A program made the translations under genes and the position numbers. This document shows, piece by piece, positions 42,529 through 51,203 of a stretch of 64,000 nucleotides of DNA. This stretch comes from Treponema sp. (GTDB lineage Bacteria > Spirochaetota > Spirochaetia > Treponematales > Treponemataceae). The DNA is taken from contig JAKSTM010000001.1 in assembly GCA_024402565.1 (NCBI GenBank), forward strand, positions 1-64,000, written 5' to 3'. The number at the start of each line of letters is the position of its first letter. Position 1 is the stretch's first letter. The notes beneath the pieces are model-generated. The model did no database searches. It was not told the DNA's origin and saw only the letters and a list, made by a program, of their open reading frames with translations.

Positions 42529-44025
42529 TTAGCAAAACTCTTTCTTCAAGAAGTCCAAATCCAGTTCAGGGTACAGAACGTGTGCTGAAAGGAGTGCGTT
42601 TACGCGTTCTTTTGCAGCTTTAACTGTATCGTCAGAAATGTCGATCTTTCCTTTTGCTGGTTTACCTTCTTTTGTAAGACCAGGTTTTGTGTTCTTAAGA
42701 ACGAAGTCGATGATAGAAGCAACTTCTTTCATGTCTTCTGTGTTCATACCAAGAGTTGTGAGGGCTGGTGTTCCAAGACGGAGACCTGAAGTCCACCATG
42801 CACCGTTTTTGTCATATGGAAGTGCGTTTGCGTTTGCTGTAACACCGCAGGCAAAAAGGGCTGCTTCTGCCTGTTTTCCTGTAAGTCCGTAACCTGTTAC
42901 ATCAACCAGCATAAGGTGGTTGTCTGTTCCGCCTGTCTGGAGTGGGAGACCGATTGTTTTAAGAGCATCTGCAAGAGCTGCGGCATTTTTAACAACGTTT
43001 GCAGCATAGTCCTGGTATTCTTTTGTATTTGCTTCTTTGAAAGCAATAGCTTTTGCAGCCATAACGTGTGGAAGAGGTCCACCAAGAACCATTGGACAAC
43101 CTTTGTTTACGTAGTCTGCCAGTTCTTTCTTACAAAGAATCATGGCACCACGAGGTCCACGGAGAGTTTTATGAGTTGTTGTTGTTACAACGTCTGCCCA
43201 TTTTACAGGATCGTAGTCTCCTTCGAATACTTTACCGGCAACGAGACCTGCAAAGTGAGCCATGTCTACCATGAGAACTGCTCCACATTTGTCAGCAATT
43301 TCGCGGAAGCGGCGGAAGTTGATTTTTCTTGGGTATGCAGAATAACCTGTCAGAAGAATGAGAGGTTTTACTTCCATAGCCTGTTTTTCAATCTGGTCGT
43401 AATCAAGAAGACCTGTTTCTTTACTTACACCGTATGGATGTGATTCAAACATACGTGCAGAAACGTTCATTTTATATCCGTGTGTAAGGTGTCCGCCACA
43501 AGAGTAGTCCAGACCCATGAGTTTCTGGTTTCCGAACTTTTTGCGGAGGTCATCGAACTGTTCAGCTGTAAGATCGTTCAGTGATTTTACGCCAAGTTCT
43601 TCCAGTGTTGGAGTTTCAACTTTTGCAGAAAGGATTGCCCAGTAAGCAACCAGGTTTGTGTCTGCACCAGAGTGTGGCTGAACATATGCGTAATCAGCAC
43701 CGAAAAGTTTTTCTGCTTCACGTGCGGCTGTGTTTTCAACAGCGTCAACGTTTACACATCCACCGTAGTAGCGGTGTTCAGGATATCCTTCTGCATATTT
43801 GTCTGTAAGAAGGTTTCCCATGGCTGCCTGAACTGAAAGTGAACAGTAGTTTTCTGAAGCAACCAGTTTAAGGTGACTTCTCTGATTTTCCAGTTCGTTT
43901 ACTACGTCTGCAGCAATATCAGGACCAACTTCGGCCACTTTCTGAAGATTTGCTACATAAGCACACATTGCAGCGTTTGGTTTTCCGCCACAAGATTCAA
44001 GGTAATTTTCCAATGGTGTAGACAT
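42529..44025 (-). CDS. glyA: Serine hydroxymethyltransferase
   Basis: A 498-residue PLP enzyme that makes glycine and methylene-THF from serine. Markers are LVASENYCS, YPEHRYYGGC, the Asp in MVDMAHFAGLVAGK and the PLP Lys in TTTTHKTLRGPRG. It is about 75 residues longer than E. coli GlyA because of an insertion around residues 132-165 (ETPTLEELGVKSLNDLTAEQ region). GGAG lies 7 nt before the ATG. Confidence 0.95.
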   Translation of the reverse strand: MSTPLENYLESCGGKPNAAMCAYVANLQKVAEVGPDIAADVVNELENQRSHLKLVASENYCSLSVQAAMGNLLTDKYAEGYPEHRYYGGCVNVDAVENTAAREAEKLFGADYAYVQPHSGADTNLVAYWAILSAKVETPTLEELGVKSLNDLTAEQFDDLRKKFGNQKLMGLDYSCGGHLTHGYKMNVSARMFESHPYGVSKETGLLDYDQIEKQAMEVKPLILLTGYSAYPRKINFRRFREIADKCGAVLMVDMAHFAGLVAGKVFEGDYDPVKWADVVTTTTHKTLRGPRGAMILCKKELADYVNKGCPMVLGGPLPHVMAAKAIAFKEANTKEYQDYAANVVKNAAALADALKTIGLPLQTGGTDNHLMLVDVTGYGLTGKQAEAALFACGVTANANALPYDKNGAWWTSGLRLGTPALTTLGMNTEDMKEVASIIDFVLKNTKPGLTKEGKPAKGKIDISDDTVKAAKERVNALLSAHVLYPELDLDFLKKEFC

Positions 44026-44092
44026 AAATTTACTCCGTTTATATATATTCCCTCACCGGAATGTGAAGGTTTAATTACATTTAAGTTCTTTA

Positions 44093-44121
44093 ATTATATT
44101 GAAATAAAGTTTCCTATGGAA
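44093..44121 (-). promoter_or_regulatory. glyA promoter and short structured leader
   Basis: On the minus strand, -35-like TTCCAT (44116-44121), 17-bp spacer, -10 TATAAT (44093-44098). The roughly 60-nt leader to the glyA ATG contains a hairpin CCTTCAC-ATTCCG-GTGAGGG. I see no glycine or other known riboswitch. Confidence 0.5.
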
Positions 44122-44138
44122 TACCGCAGAAAACAAAA

Positions 44139-44165
44139 AAAGGCGTCCTTTTAAGGGACGCCTTT
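44139..44165 (-). terminator. Rho-independent terminator after argS
   Basis: AAAGGCGTCC pairs with GGACGCCTTT (10 bp, 7-nt loop), and on the minus strand it runs into TTTTTTTG. It lies 10 bp past the argS stop. Confidence 0.9.
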
Positions 44166-44174
44166 CATAAAAAA

Positions 44175-45971
44175 TTACATCTTTTCAAGGAATGGCACCA
44201 GAACAAGGTTCATGGCGTTCTTCATTACTGTAAGTGTACATTCAGCAAGGTAAAGACGGGCGGCCTTAAGCTTTTCGTCTTCGCAGTTCATGATTGGACA
44301 CTGCTGGTAGAACTTACTGAAGAGCTTACTTAAGTCGTAAAGGTAAGCTGCTACTACTGATGCGTCCAGGTTTTCGGCAGCGCGCTGTACAACAGAAGGG
44401 AAGTCTCCAAGAGATTTTACCAGTTCCCATTCTTCGCCGGCTTTAAGAAGGTCTACATTGTCGGCACATGGTTTTACACCGCTTTCTTCTGCTTTTCTAA
44501 GAATAGAAGAAATACGTGCTCCCATGTACTGAAGGTATGGACCTGTGTTTCCGTTGAAAGAAAGTGATTCTTCAGGATTAAAGAGCATGTCTTTGATTGG
44601 TGTAACCTGGAGCAGGTAGTAGTTAAGGGCTGCAAGAGCAACTTTTTCTGCTACATCATCTGCGTTGTCCAGTTCTGCGTCGCGTCCTTTTGCCTTGATT
44701 TCTTCAAGGGCTGCAGCGTGCAGGTTGTCTACCAGGTCGTCGGCGTCTACTACTGTTCCTTCGCGGCTCTTCATGCGGCCAGACGGCAGGTTTACAAGAC
44801 CATAGCTCAGGTGATAAAGGCGGTCAGTCCAGTCAAATCCCAGTTTTTTCAGAATGTGGAACAGAATTTTGAAGTGGTAGTTCTGTTCAGAGGCAACAAC
44901 GTAAACCATCTGATTGAAAGCCCAGTCGTCGTGGCGGCTGATGGCAGTACCGATGTCCTGAGTGATATAAACTGAAGTTCCGTCTTTTCTGAGGAGAACT
45001 TTTTCGTGATTGTCTTCGTCTTTTCCTTTTCCTACAACGTCTGTAACGTCAATGCGGACAGAACCGTCTTCGGCTTTGAAGAATACGCCTTTTTCAAGAC
45101 CTTTAAGGATTTCATCTTTTCCTTTAAGGTAAGTTTCGCTTTCAAGGTAGTATTTGTCAAAAGTGATGTCTGTACGTGCGTAAGTTTCTTTTACACCGTT
45201 CAGTGTCCAGTCGTTCATTTTCTGCCACAGGGCACGGACTTCAGCGTCTCCGGCTTCCCACTTAATGAGCATGTCTTCTGCTTCCTGAAGAGCTTCAGGG
45301 TGTTCTTTTGAGTACTTGTCGAATTCTACATAGCACTGACCTACAAAATGATCGCCTTTCATTCCGAGGCTTTCAGGAGTTTCCCCCTTTGCTTCGTGGA
45401 AAAGTTTATATGCAAGCATTGATTTACAGATATGAACACCGCGGTTATTGATAAGGTCAACTTTGAAAACTTCAGCGCCAGCCTTTTTAAGAATTCGGCT
45501 TACTGATTCACCAAGGGCGTCGTTACGGAGGTGTCCCAGGTGGAGAGGCTTATTTGTGTTTGGTGAAGAAAATTCTACCATTACGCGGCGGCCTTCAAGA
45601 GGTGCTTTGCCGTTGGCATCAAAAGTACCATAGTTTTCACCGTCTTTTGCTACTTTTGCAAGAATATCTTTTGCAGCTCCAGATTTTTCAAGTTTCAGGT
45701 TGATATATGGACCAACTGCAACAAACTGGCCGATTGTTGTGTCAGAAGAAAGTTTTTCTGCAACCTTTGCTGCAATCTGAGGTGGTGCCATACGGAGTGC
45801 CTTTGCAAAAACAAAAAGAGGAACACCAAGGTCACCCATTTCAGGATTAGGAGGAGTTACAACCTGCAGTTTGTCTGCGGCTGTAAGTTCTGCTTCAGGA
45901 TTGATTTCTTTGATAACTTCGTTGACTGCATTTGCAACGATTTCTTTAAGAGTTGATTTTACGTCTGCCAT
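44175..45971 (-). CDS. argS: Arginyl-tRNA synthetase
   Basis: A 598-residue class I synthetase. The N-terminal Add-1 domain has VTPPNPEMGDLGVPLF. The HIGH motif appears as EFSSPNTNKPLHLGHLRNDALGE, the KMSKS equivalent as GRMKSREGTVVDADDL, and the C-terminal DALR anticodon-binding domain follows (ISSILRKAEES onward). There is no SD before ATG 45971; a TAAACT box on the minus strand ends 7 nt upstream, so the mRNA may be leaderless. It is divergent from the lipoprotein gene with an 82-bp spacer. Confidence 0.95.
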   Translation of the reverse strand: MADVKSTLKEIVANAVNEVIKEINPEAELTAADKLQVVTPPNPEMGDLGVPLFVFAKALRMAPPQIAAKVAEKLSSDTTIGQFVAVGPYINLKLEKSGAAKDILAKVAKDGENYGTFDANGKAPLEGRRVMVEFSSPNTNKPLHLGHLRNDALGESVSRILKKAGAEVFKVDLINNRGVHICKSMLAYKLFHEAKGETPESLGMKGDHFVGQCYVEFDKYSKEHPEALQEAEDMLIKWEAGDAEVRALWQKMNDWTLNGVKETYARTDITFDKYYLESETYLKGKDEILKGLEKGVFFKAEDGSVRIDVTDVVGKGKDEDNHEKVLLRKDGTSVYITQDIGTAISRHDDWAFNQMVYVVASEQNYHFKILFHILKKLGFDWTDRLYHLSYGLVNLPSGRMKSREGTVVDADDLVDNLHAAALEEIKAKGRDAELDNADDVAEKVALAALNYYLLQVTPIKDMLFNPEESLSFNGNTGPYLQYMGARISSILRKAEESGVKPCADNVDLLKAGEEWELVKSLGDFPSVVQRAAENLDASVVAAYLYDLSKLFSKFYQQCPIMNCEDEKLKAARLYLAECTLTVMKNAMNLVLVPFLEKM

Positions 45972-46018
45972 GTTGAAAAGTTTACCGTTTTTTAGCAGAT
46001 TTAGGAAGTAAGCGAAGG

Positions 46019-46047
46019 ATGACTGTATGCGTTTTATAGGATATAAT
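46019..46047 (+). promoter_or_regulatory. Promoter predicting a leaderless lipoprotein mRNA
   Basis: -35 ATGACT (46019-46024, 4 of 6 to consensus), 17-bp spacer, -10 TATAAT (46042-46047). Six bases then separate it from ATG 46054. Confidence 0.5.
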
Positions 46048-46053
46048 TACAGC

Positions 46054-46419
46054 ATGAGAAAACAGTTTTTAGGCGCTATATTTCTTTTGTTGCTTACTGT
46101 AATTTTTGCTGGCTGCAAACGAGACAAATCTTTGAGTATTGAACTTGATAATAATGAACCTCTTGCTCTGGCTGTTGATATAGAGTGGGCTGTTATTTCT
46201 GAACCATATGTAATATTCCGTTCTATTCAAGAATGGAATGGGAAAGATTCTGGACATGGAAAAAAGGGAGAAGTGCTTCAGGTAAAAGGTTATTCTTACT
46301 CTTCAACAAATGAAAAATGGGTGAAGTTTGAAAAAGGCTATCTTCCTTTAAAAAGTGTTCAGATTTTTACAAATAAATATCAGGCTGATAAAGTGGGGAA
46401 AGGATATTCAGAAGAATGA
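46054..46419 (+). CDS. Small lipoprotein, SH3-like
   Basis: 121 residues from ATG 46054. An in-frame ATG at 46027 has AAGGA 7 nt upstream and cannot be excluded, but it lies upstream of the expected transcription start. The signal peptide ends LLLLTVIFAGC, a lipobox acceptable for spirochaetes, with Cys at about residue 20. The mature part is short and beta-rich (YVIFRSIQEWNGKDSG, GEVLQVKGYSYSSTNEKWVKFEKGYLPLKSV), resembling a bacterial SH3 domain. Its stop overlaps the next start (ATGA at 46416-46419). Function is unknown. Confidence 0.65.
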   Translation: MRKQFLGAIFLLLLTVIFAGCKRDKSLSIELDNNEPLALAVDIEWAVISEPYVIFRSIQEWNGKDSGHGKKGEVLQVKGYSYSSTNEKWVKFEKGYLPLKSVQIFTNKYQADKVGKGYSEE

Positions 46420-47549
46420 GTTTGATTATTGCAGAAATCGGGACAAGTCACGAAGGCGATGCAGAAAAAGCAAAACGCATGATTGATGAATGTGCAGAAA
46501 GCGGTGCTGACTGTGCTAAATTCCAGTGGGTTTATGCTGATGAAATTCTTCACCCGAAAACAGGTTTTGTAAATCTCCCTACAGGTCAGATTCCTCTTTA
46601 TGAAAGATTTCGCCAGCTTGAATGTCCTGTTTCTTTCTATAAAGAAATGCTGGACTATACTCATGAACGTGGCTTGAAATTCTGCTGCAGTCCTTTTGGA
46701 CTTCGCTCCCTTGAAGAACTTCTTTCTTTAAATCCTGATTATGTAAAAATTGCTTCTCCGGAACTGAATCATTATCCGATGCTTAAACGTCTGGCGTCTT
46801 ATCGCGCTGAACAGAAAAGTCGCGGCGAAAAACCTGTTCCTGTAATTCTTTCAAGCGGCGTTTCAAAAATGGAAGACATTGTGAAAGCCGTGGAAATTCT
46901 TGGAAAAGAAGACGTATCACTTTTACACTGCATTACAAGTTATCCCGCTCCTGAAACAGAATACAATCTTCGTATAATTACAAACTTAAAAAAGGAACTG
47001 GGCATAGAAATGGGAGTAAGTGATCATTCACTGGACCCGGTTCTTGTTCCAGTCCTTTCTGTGGCATGCGGCGGCACAATAATCGAAAAACATATTACTC
47101 TTTCCAAAAAGACAATGGGCCTTGATGATCCTGTTGCTCTGGAAGGTGAAGAGTTCGCCCTTATGGTTCACTGTGTTCATCAGGCAGAAGCTGCTCTTAA
47201 ACGTTATGGTGAAAAAGGTTTTGAGTATGTGACGAATCAGCTTTCTGAAAATGCAGGGGATGGTGGAAAAGAAAAGGTTGAAGCAATTCTTGGTGACGGA
47301 ATAAAACGCCTTGCTTCCTCTGAAGAAGCAAATTACGGGCGCACAAACCGTTCTATTCACTTTATGCGTGATATGAAAAAAGGCGAAGTGATTTCAGAAA
47401 GAGATGTTGCCGTCTTGCGTACCGAAAAAATCTTAAGTCCCGGCATTAGTCCTGAGTATCTTGAAAAAGTGATTGGCACCACAATGCTGAAAGACGCAGC
47501 AGACGGGGACGGTGTAACTTTTGATTACATCAGCTGCTCAAAAGCATAA
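46416..47549 (+). CDS. NeuB/SpsE-like N-acetylneuraminate synthase family protein
   Basis: A 377-residue protein. The TIM barrel has IIAEIGTSHEGDAEKAKRMI, AKFQWVYADEI, VKIASPELNHYPML, VILSSGVSKMEDI, LLHCITSYPAPE and SDHSLDPV, followed by EKHITLSKKTMGLDDPVALE. A C-terminal SAF/antifreeze-like domain (about 305-377, NRSIHFMRDMKKGEVISERDVAVLR) completes the family layout. Members condense PEP with an N-acyl sugar to make a nonulosonic acid. The NDP-sugar dehydratase and aminotransferase on the opposite strand 4 kb away could supply such a sugar. The last 25 nt overlap the convergent FAD-subunit gene. Confidence 0.85.
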   Translation: MSLIIAEIGTSHEGDAEKAKRMIDECAESGADCAKFQWVYADEILHPKTGFVNLPTGQIPLYERFRQLECPVSFYKEMLDYTHERGLKFCCSPFGLRSLEELLSLNPDYVKIASPELNHYPMLKRLASYRAEQKSRGEKPVPVILSSGVSKMEDIVKAVEILGKEDVSLLHCITSYPAPETEYNLRIITNLKKELGIEMGVSDHSLDPVLVPVLSVACGGTIIEKHITLSKKTMGLDDPVALEGEEFALMVHCVHQAEAALKRYGEKGFEYVTNQLSENAGDGGKEKVEAILGDGIKRLASSEEANYGRTNRSIHFMRDMKKGEVISERDVAVLRTEKILSPGISPEYLEKVIGTTMLKDAADGDGVTFDYISCSKA

Positions 47550-48322
47550 CGAACAAGATTTAAAAACTGCTGGCGCATAACATCGTTCATCATAATATCT
47601 CTTGCAGCTTCGGTAAATTTTTCTTTTGCAGACCTTTGAATTTCTTCTACCGTATTTTTTGAAAGTGGAAGTCTTAAGCCGATAATTGAGTTTTCAAAAT
47701 CTTTATTGCGGAATGCAAATGGTCCTGCGTATGCCAGCGAAATTTGAGAAATAGTATTTCTTTCTGTTTCTGCAATAAATGCAAAGGATGCAGAGTTTTC
47801 ATCGATTGAATGTTCAGGACCTGTTCTTTTGAAAATGGAAATATCGCCGTCGGTAAAAGGAATCTGAATATTTTTTAGAATATATCCTTCTGGAATAGTT
47901 TTGAAATTTTGCATAGTGATTATTCTTTTATCAGAAGAACTTTCAAATTCCAATTTTGCGTCTAATGCCAGAAGTGGGGCATATAAAGTTAGTTTCTGGT
48001 TAGTTTCCAGAATATTGCCACCTATGGTTGCCAGGTTCCTTACATTTGGATTTGCAACCGTTAAAATAGCCTGATATAAAACTTTTGGTAAATGGTTCTG
48101 ACCTAGATTTAATAATTCTGAGAGAGTAACCCCGGGACCAACGTCAATGTATCTTTCATGGCGTTCAATTTTACAAAGTTCGGGAATTTTTTTTACACTG
48201 ATAAATTTTTGTGGAATCTGTTCAATTCTTGTACACCCTCCAACAATTTCCAGGTTTTGTGCTGTTTTTGTTTGAAAAAGGAGAGCGTCGATATTTTTAG
48301 CATAGAAAACAGTTTTTTCCAT
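47525..48322 (-). CDS. Xanthine-dehydrogenase-type FAD-binding subunit
   Basis: A 265-residue protein of the CoxM/XdhB family. The FAD-binding motifs are LEIVGGCTRIEQ, degenerate relative to the usual AGGT, and VANPNVRNLATIGGNIL, which is well kept. A short C-terminal CO_deh_flav domain follows. It transfers electrons from the 2Fe-2S subunit to NAD+ or another acceptor. It is last of the three oxidoreductase genes, 32 bp behind the iron-sulfur gene, with its own AGGA SD. Confidence 0.82.
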   Translation of the reverse strand: MEKTVFYAKNIDALLFQTKTAQNLEIVGGCTRIEQIPQKFISVKKIPELCKIERHERYIDVGPGVTLSELLNLGQNHLPKVLYQAILTVANPNVRNLATIGGNILETNQKLTLYAPLLALDAKLEFESSSDKRIITMQNFKTIPEGYILKNIQIPFTDGDISIFKRTGPEHSIDENSASFAFIAETERNTISQISLAYAGPFAFRNKDFENSIIGLRLPLSKNTVEEIQRSAKEKFTEAARDIMMNDVMRQQFLNLVRYAFEQLM

Positions 48323-48354
48323 AATTTATATTCCTAAATTTATTTAGTATTTAC

Positions 48355-48828
48355 TTAATCTTTTCCAGGGGTTATATATTCTTTTATAGAATAAATCATC
48401 CCGTTAATTAATGTATCCTGGTCTGTGCAACAAGGAGCAATTCCTTGAATCATAGTCGCAATGTCTTGTCGTGTAAGGCTTCTTTTTGTACAAATAACCT
48501 GATATGCAGTAAAAACTTTGGCTGCGTTGCAATATCCGCAAAGTGAAATTCCAGCCTTTCTGAATCCCGCCATAATGGCTCTATATTCGGCGGTTTTTTG
48601 GAAATATTCCAATGTAATTATTTCGCTGTTTCTTGCCAAAGCGGCAGGTACACAACATGACGGAACTGGTACTCCGTCCATTAAAACAGTACATGAGCCG
48701 CAGATTCCTTCTTCGCAACCAGATTTGACAGAAAGCCAGCCGAGCTCGCGAAGAATATTCATCATAGTTTTATCCGGACTACATTCGATAGTTTGTTTTT
48801 CTGCATTAATCGTCATGGTTATTTGCAT
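48355..48828 (-). CDS. 2Fe-2S subunit of the molybdopterin oxidoreductase
   Basis: A 157-residue protein with the two [2Fe-2S] sites of the CoxS/XdhC family. The plant-type site is SGCEEGICGSCTVLMDGVPVPSC. The second site in the four-helix domain is LCGYCNAAKVF with APCCTDQD, slightly altered from CGxCxPG and CRC. It is the electron relay between the molybdenum and FAD subunits. Its start lies inside the end of the large subunit gene (23-nt overlap). Confidence 0.88.
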   Translation of the reverse strand: MQITMTINAEKQTIECSPDKTMMNILRELGWLSVKSGCEEGICGSCTVLMDGVPVPSCCVPAALARNSEIITLEYFQKTAEYRAIMAGFRKAGISLCGYCNAAKVFTAYQVICTKRSLTRQDIATMIQGIAPCCTDQDTLINGMIYSIKEYITPGKD

Positions 48829-51178
48829 CTTTCAAATCCTCCGGTGAATCTTTTGTTTTTTTCAGGACATCTTCTTCTTCCGATTTTTTTATTTCGATTT
48901 TATCGTTTCTATCTTCGGGAGTTATGGAGTTTTCGTTGATATCATCAATAATGTCTTCAATTTTTCTCTCTTTGATAAAATCGTAAATAAGGCTTTGGCT
49001 TACAGGTACTGTTGTGATTCGTGTTGAAAGGGCCATAGAGAGTGCTGAAGAAAAAGCTGAAGGTATAGTGTTGTGAACTAACTCTCCAATCTGACCTGGG
49101 CTCTCTTCTGATTGTATAAAGAAAATCCGTATATTTTCACATTCCAGTTTTGAGTTTTCTACAAGTGTTAAGAGTTCTTGCTGAATTGCCAGTTTCAAAG
49201 ATCTTTCTGCCGCTTTTTTGTCAAAAAGTTCTCCACAGCAAACAGTCATCCAAATTCCTTTAATTTTTTCCATATAAGTGTAGGAATCAAGTTCCAGTTC
49301 AATTACAACAGATGCAAAACTGACAGCATGGAAAGGAATTCCTGTAAAACTGTCATTGTTCCATTTGTTCTTTATGGAAGCTGGAAGAGTTTTCTTTGAA
49401 GAAATCGGAAGAGGTGAATGGAATCGTTTTTTTTGAATTTCAAGACAACACTTTTTCAGAAGGAATGTCATTACCGAAATATTGGAACTGGTTTCTTCCG
49501 GCATATTTGGAATATCTTTTGCAGGGAATTCTGAATTAATTTTTACAGCGGATGTTTCCACCTGAAGAATTTCTGCAGCAGTTTTTTTCCAAATGTTTTC
49601 AACAACAGAAGATGGTTTCATAGAATGAATTACAATATCATCCGGCGAGTTGAAAGTAACTTCCATTTTCTGATCACAAGAGAAAATAGTTTTTCCGAAA
49701 TATCCGGAACCATCGTATGCACAAGAAAATCCTATTCCACGTAAAGGGAGTGCAAAAAATGATTCAGTGTAATGAGCATTTCGCTGATTTGCATTTAAAT
49801 TAAAACTAAAAAATTTTCTATTAAAATCACTTTCTTTAATTGATTTAGAAAGTGTTTCATTTATTGCAGGCACTGGAATAGAGATGAAGAAATCTTTTTT
49901 ATTGGTTTCTGTATTTTTCATGCGAAATTCATCCGGTAAAAGATGCATTTCTTTTGCCATAGCCTGCATATGGTTTTCAAGGGCGAAAAAGCTTTGGGCA
50001 TCAATAATTCGAGGGTAAATAGAAGAAGGTGGTTCGTTGGAAGTAACTGCTTTTGCTGAAATGTACAAGTTTTCAGGTTTATAAATTCCTATACTGGCAA
50101 TTACCAGGCGGTCAATTATTTCCTGTGCATAAGGATTTGCGTTTCCTACATCAACTTCAACTTCAAGATGCATGGAATTAATTATTCCGTCTTCTGTTAC
50201 ACCTGTTTTGTAAAAATAATTTGAAACGACTCCAGGTTTCATGAATTCAGTTTCTTCTGCCTGAGAAAAAACGAGTTTTACCGGTTTTTTTGTAATGTAA
50301 CTTGCTGTCGCAACTTGAGTGGCAAGAATTGCATTCTTCCAGATTCCATTTGAATACATTCCTGAAGTCTTTGTTTTGTGAATGTAGATTTTATCTTCGG
50401 GAAGGTTTAATGCCTGCATTAAAATATCTTGTAAAAGGAAAGCCCATTTTGTTGGTGTACATACATGAAGCGCATCTTCCTCCATTTTACAGAAAGCACC
50501 GCTTGTTTCCTGCCATAAGGAATCGGCCTGTTGAAGTTCCCATGTTTCGGAAAATTCTTTTATTCCTTCTGAGAAAAGTTCTGCTTCAGCTTTTTCCACT
50601 GAGGTAGATTTATAAAGTCCTGTTTTTATCGTTCTTTCTGCAACAGTCCGACCTTCTTCTTTTCGTGAATTTCTTTTTGAATTCTGTACTGTATCCAAAG
50701 ACGGCATTTGGTTAAGTTCTGCAACAAGGCTTGAAAAGTCAGCAACTGTTGGTCTCCGTTTTCCCGAAATATTGATGGCCGGATGTTTATACTTTTTTTC
50801 AACAGATTGAAATGCAGATTCCAAAGAGTCAATTGCGAATGATATTTCCGCATCTTCTGCAAAGGTTTCTACTTTTTCCCGATCAGGACCTACGACAATT
50901 CCTAATACTTCACCTTTAAAAGAAACATTTCCTTGTGTAAAAACCTGAAATGTTTCGCCATTTACGTTCACTTTATTCTGACCAGGAATATCTTTGGCTG
51001 TAAAAATAAAATAATCTTCTGGTAAATCAGGGATGCTAATTTTCGAAACACTGCCAGTACCCGCCGGACTTCTTATCAGGCTTGCGTAGAGAAGTCCGTC
51101 ATCGGTGTAATCCGAATAAAAATCTCTGGCTTCAAGAGAAAAAATTTTTTCGTTATTCAGTTTCTTTTTCTTTGTCAT
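48806..51178 (-). CDS. Divergent molybdopterin-binding subunit, xanthine-dehydrogenase family
   Basis: A 790-residue protein. An N-terminal a/b-hammerhead domain (LLYASLIRSPAGTGSVSKI, FTAKDIPGQNKV) is followed by the large Moco domains (KKPVKLVFSQAEETEFMKPG, then IDAQSFFALENHMQAMAKEMHLLPDEFRMKN). The glycine-rich motif usually written GGGFGGK reads SGMYSNGIWKN here. The active-site Glu region reads GQIGELVHNT, with the Glu retained. So the fold is clear but the cofactor and substrate sites are unusual, and the substrate is unknown; related treponemal genes have been labelled quinoline oxidoreductase (from memory). There is no SD; TATAAC ends 6 nt before the ATG. Confidence 0.75.
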   Translation of the reverse strand: MTKKKKLNNEKIFSLEARDFYSDYTDDGLLYASLIRSPAGTGSVSKISIPDLPEDYFIFTAKDIPGQNKVNVNGETFQVFTQGNVSFKGEVLGIVVGPDREKVETFAEDAEISFAIDSLESAFQSVEKKYKHPAINISGKRRPTVADFSSLVAELNQMPSLDTVQNSKRNSRKEEGRTVAERTIKTGLYKSTSVEKAEAELFSEGIKEFSETWELQQADSLWQETSGAFCKMEEDALHVCTPTKWAFLLQDILMQALNLPEDKIYIHKTKTSGMYSNGIWKNAILATQVATASYITKKPVKLVFSQAEETEFMKPGVVSNYFYKTGVTEDGIINSMHLEVEVDVGNANPYAQEIIDRLVIASIGIYKPENLYISAKAVTSNEPPSSIYPRIIDAQSFFALENHMQAMAKEMHLLPDEFRMKNTETNKKDFFISIPVPAINETLSKSIKESDFNRKFFSFNLNANQRNAHYTESFFALPLRGIGFSCAYDGSGYFGKTIFSCDQKMEVTFNSPDDIVIHSMKPSSVVENIWKKTAAEILQVETSAVKINSEFPAKDIPNMPEETSSNISVMTFLLKKCCLEIQKKRFHSPLPISSKKTLPASIKNKWNNDSFTGIPFHAVSFASVVIELELDSYTYMEKIKGIWMTVCCGELFDKKAAERSLKLAIQQELLTLVENSKLECENIRIFFIQSEESPGQIGELVHNTIPSAFSSALSMALSTRITTVPVSQSLIYDFIKERKIEDIIDDINENSITPEDRNDKIEIKKSEEEDVLKKTKDSPEDLKDANNHDD

Positions 51179-51184
51179 AGTTCA

Positions 51185-51190
51185 GTTATA
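51185..51190 (-). promoter_or_regulatory. -10 box placed for a leaderless oxidoreductase mRNA
   Basis: On the minus strand TATAAC is followed by six bases and ATG 51178; a weak TTGCAC lies 18 bp further upstream, inside the end of the aminotransferase gene. Confidence 0.4.
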
Positions 51191-51203
51191 AATTAATAAA
51201 AAA

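Noticed and set aside
44026-44092. Glycine riboswitch in the glyA leader
   Set aside because: The leader is about 60 nt with a single small hairpin, too short for a glycine aptamer.
46027-46056. ATG 46027 as start of the lipoprotein
   Set aside because: It has a fair SD, but gives a long polar N-terminus before the signal peptide and precedes the expected transcription start; kept only as an alternative.
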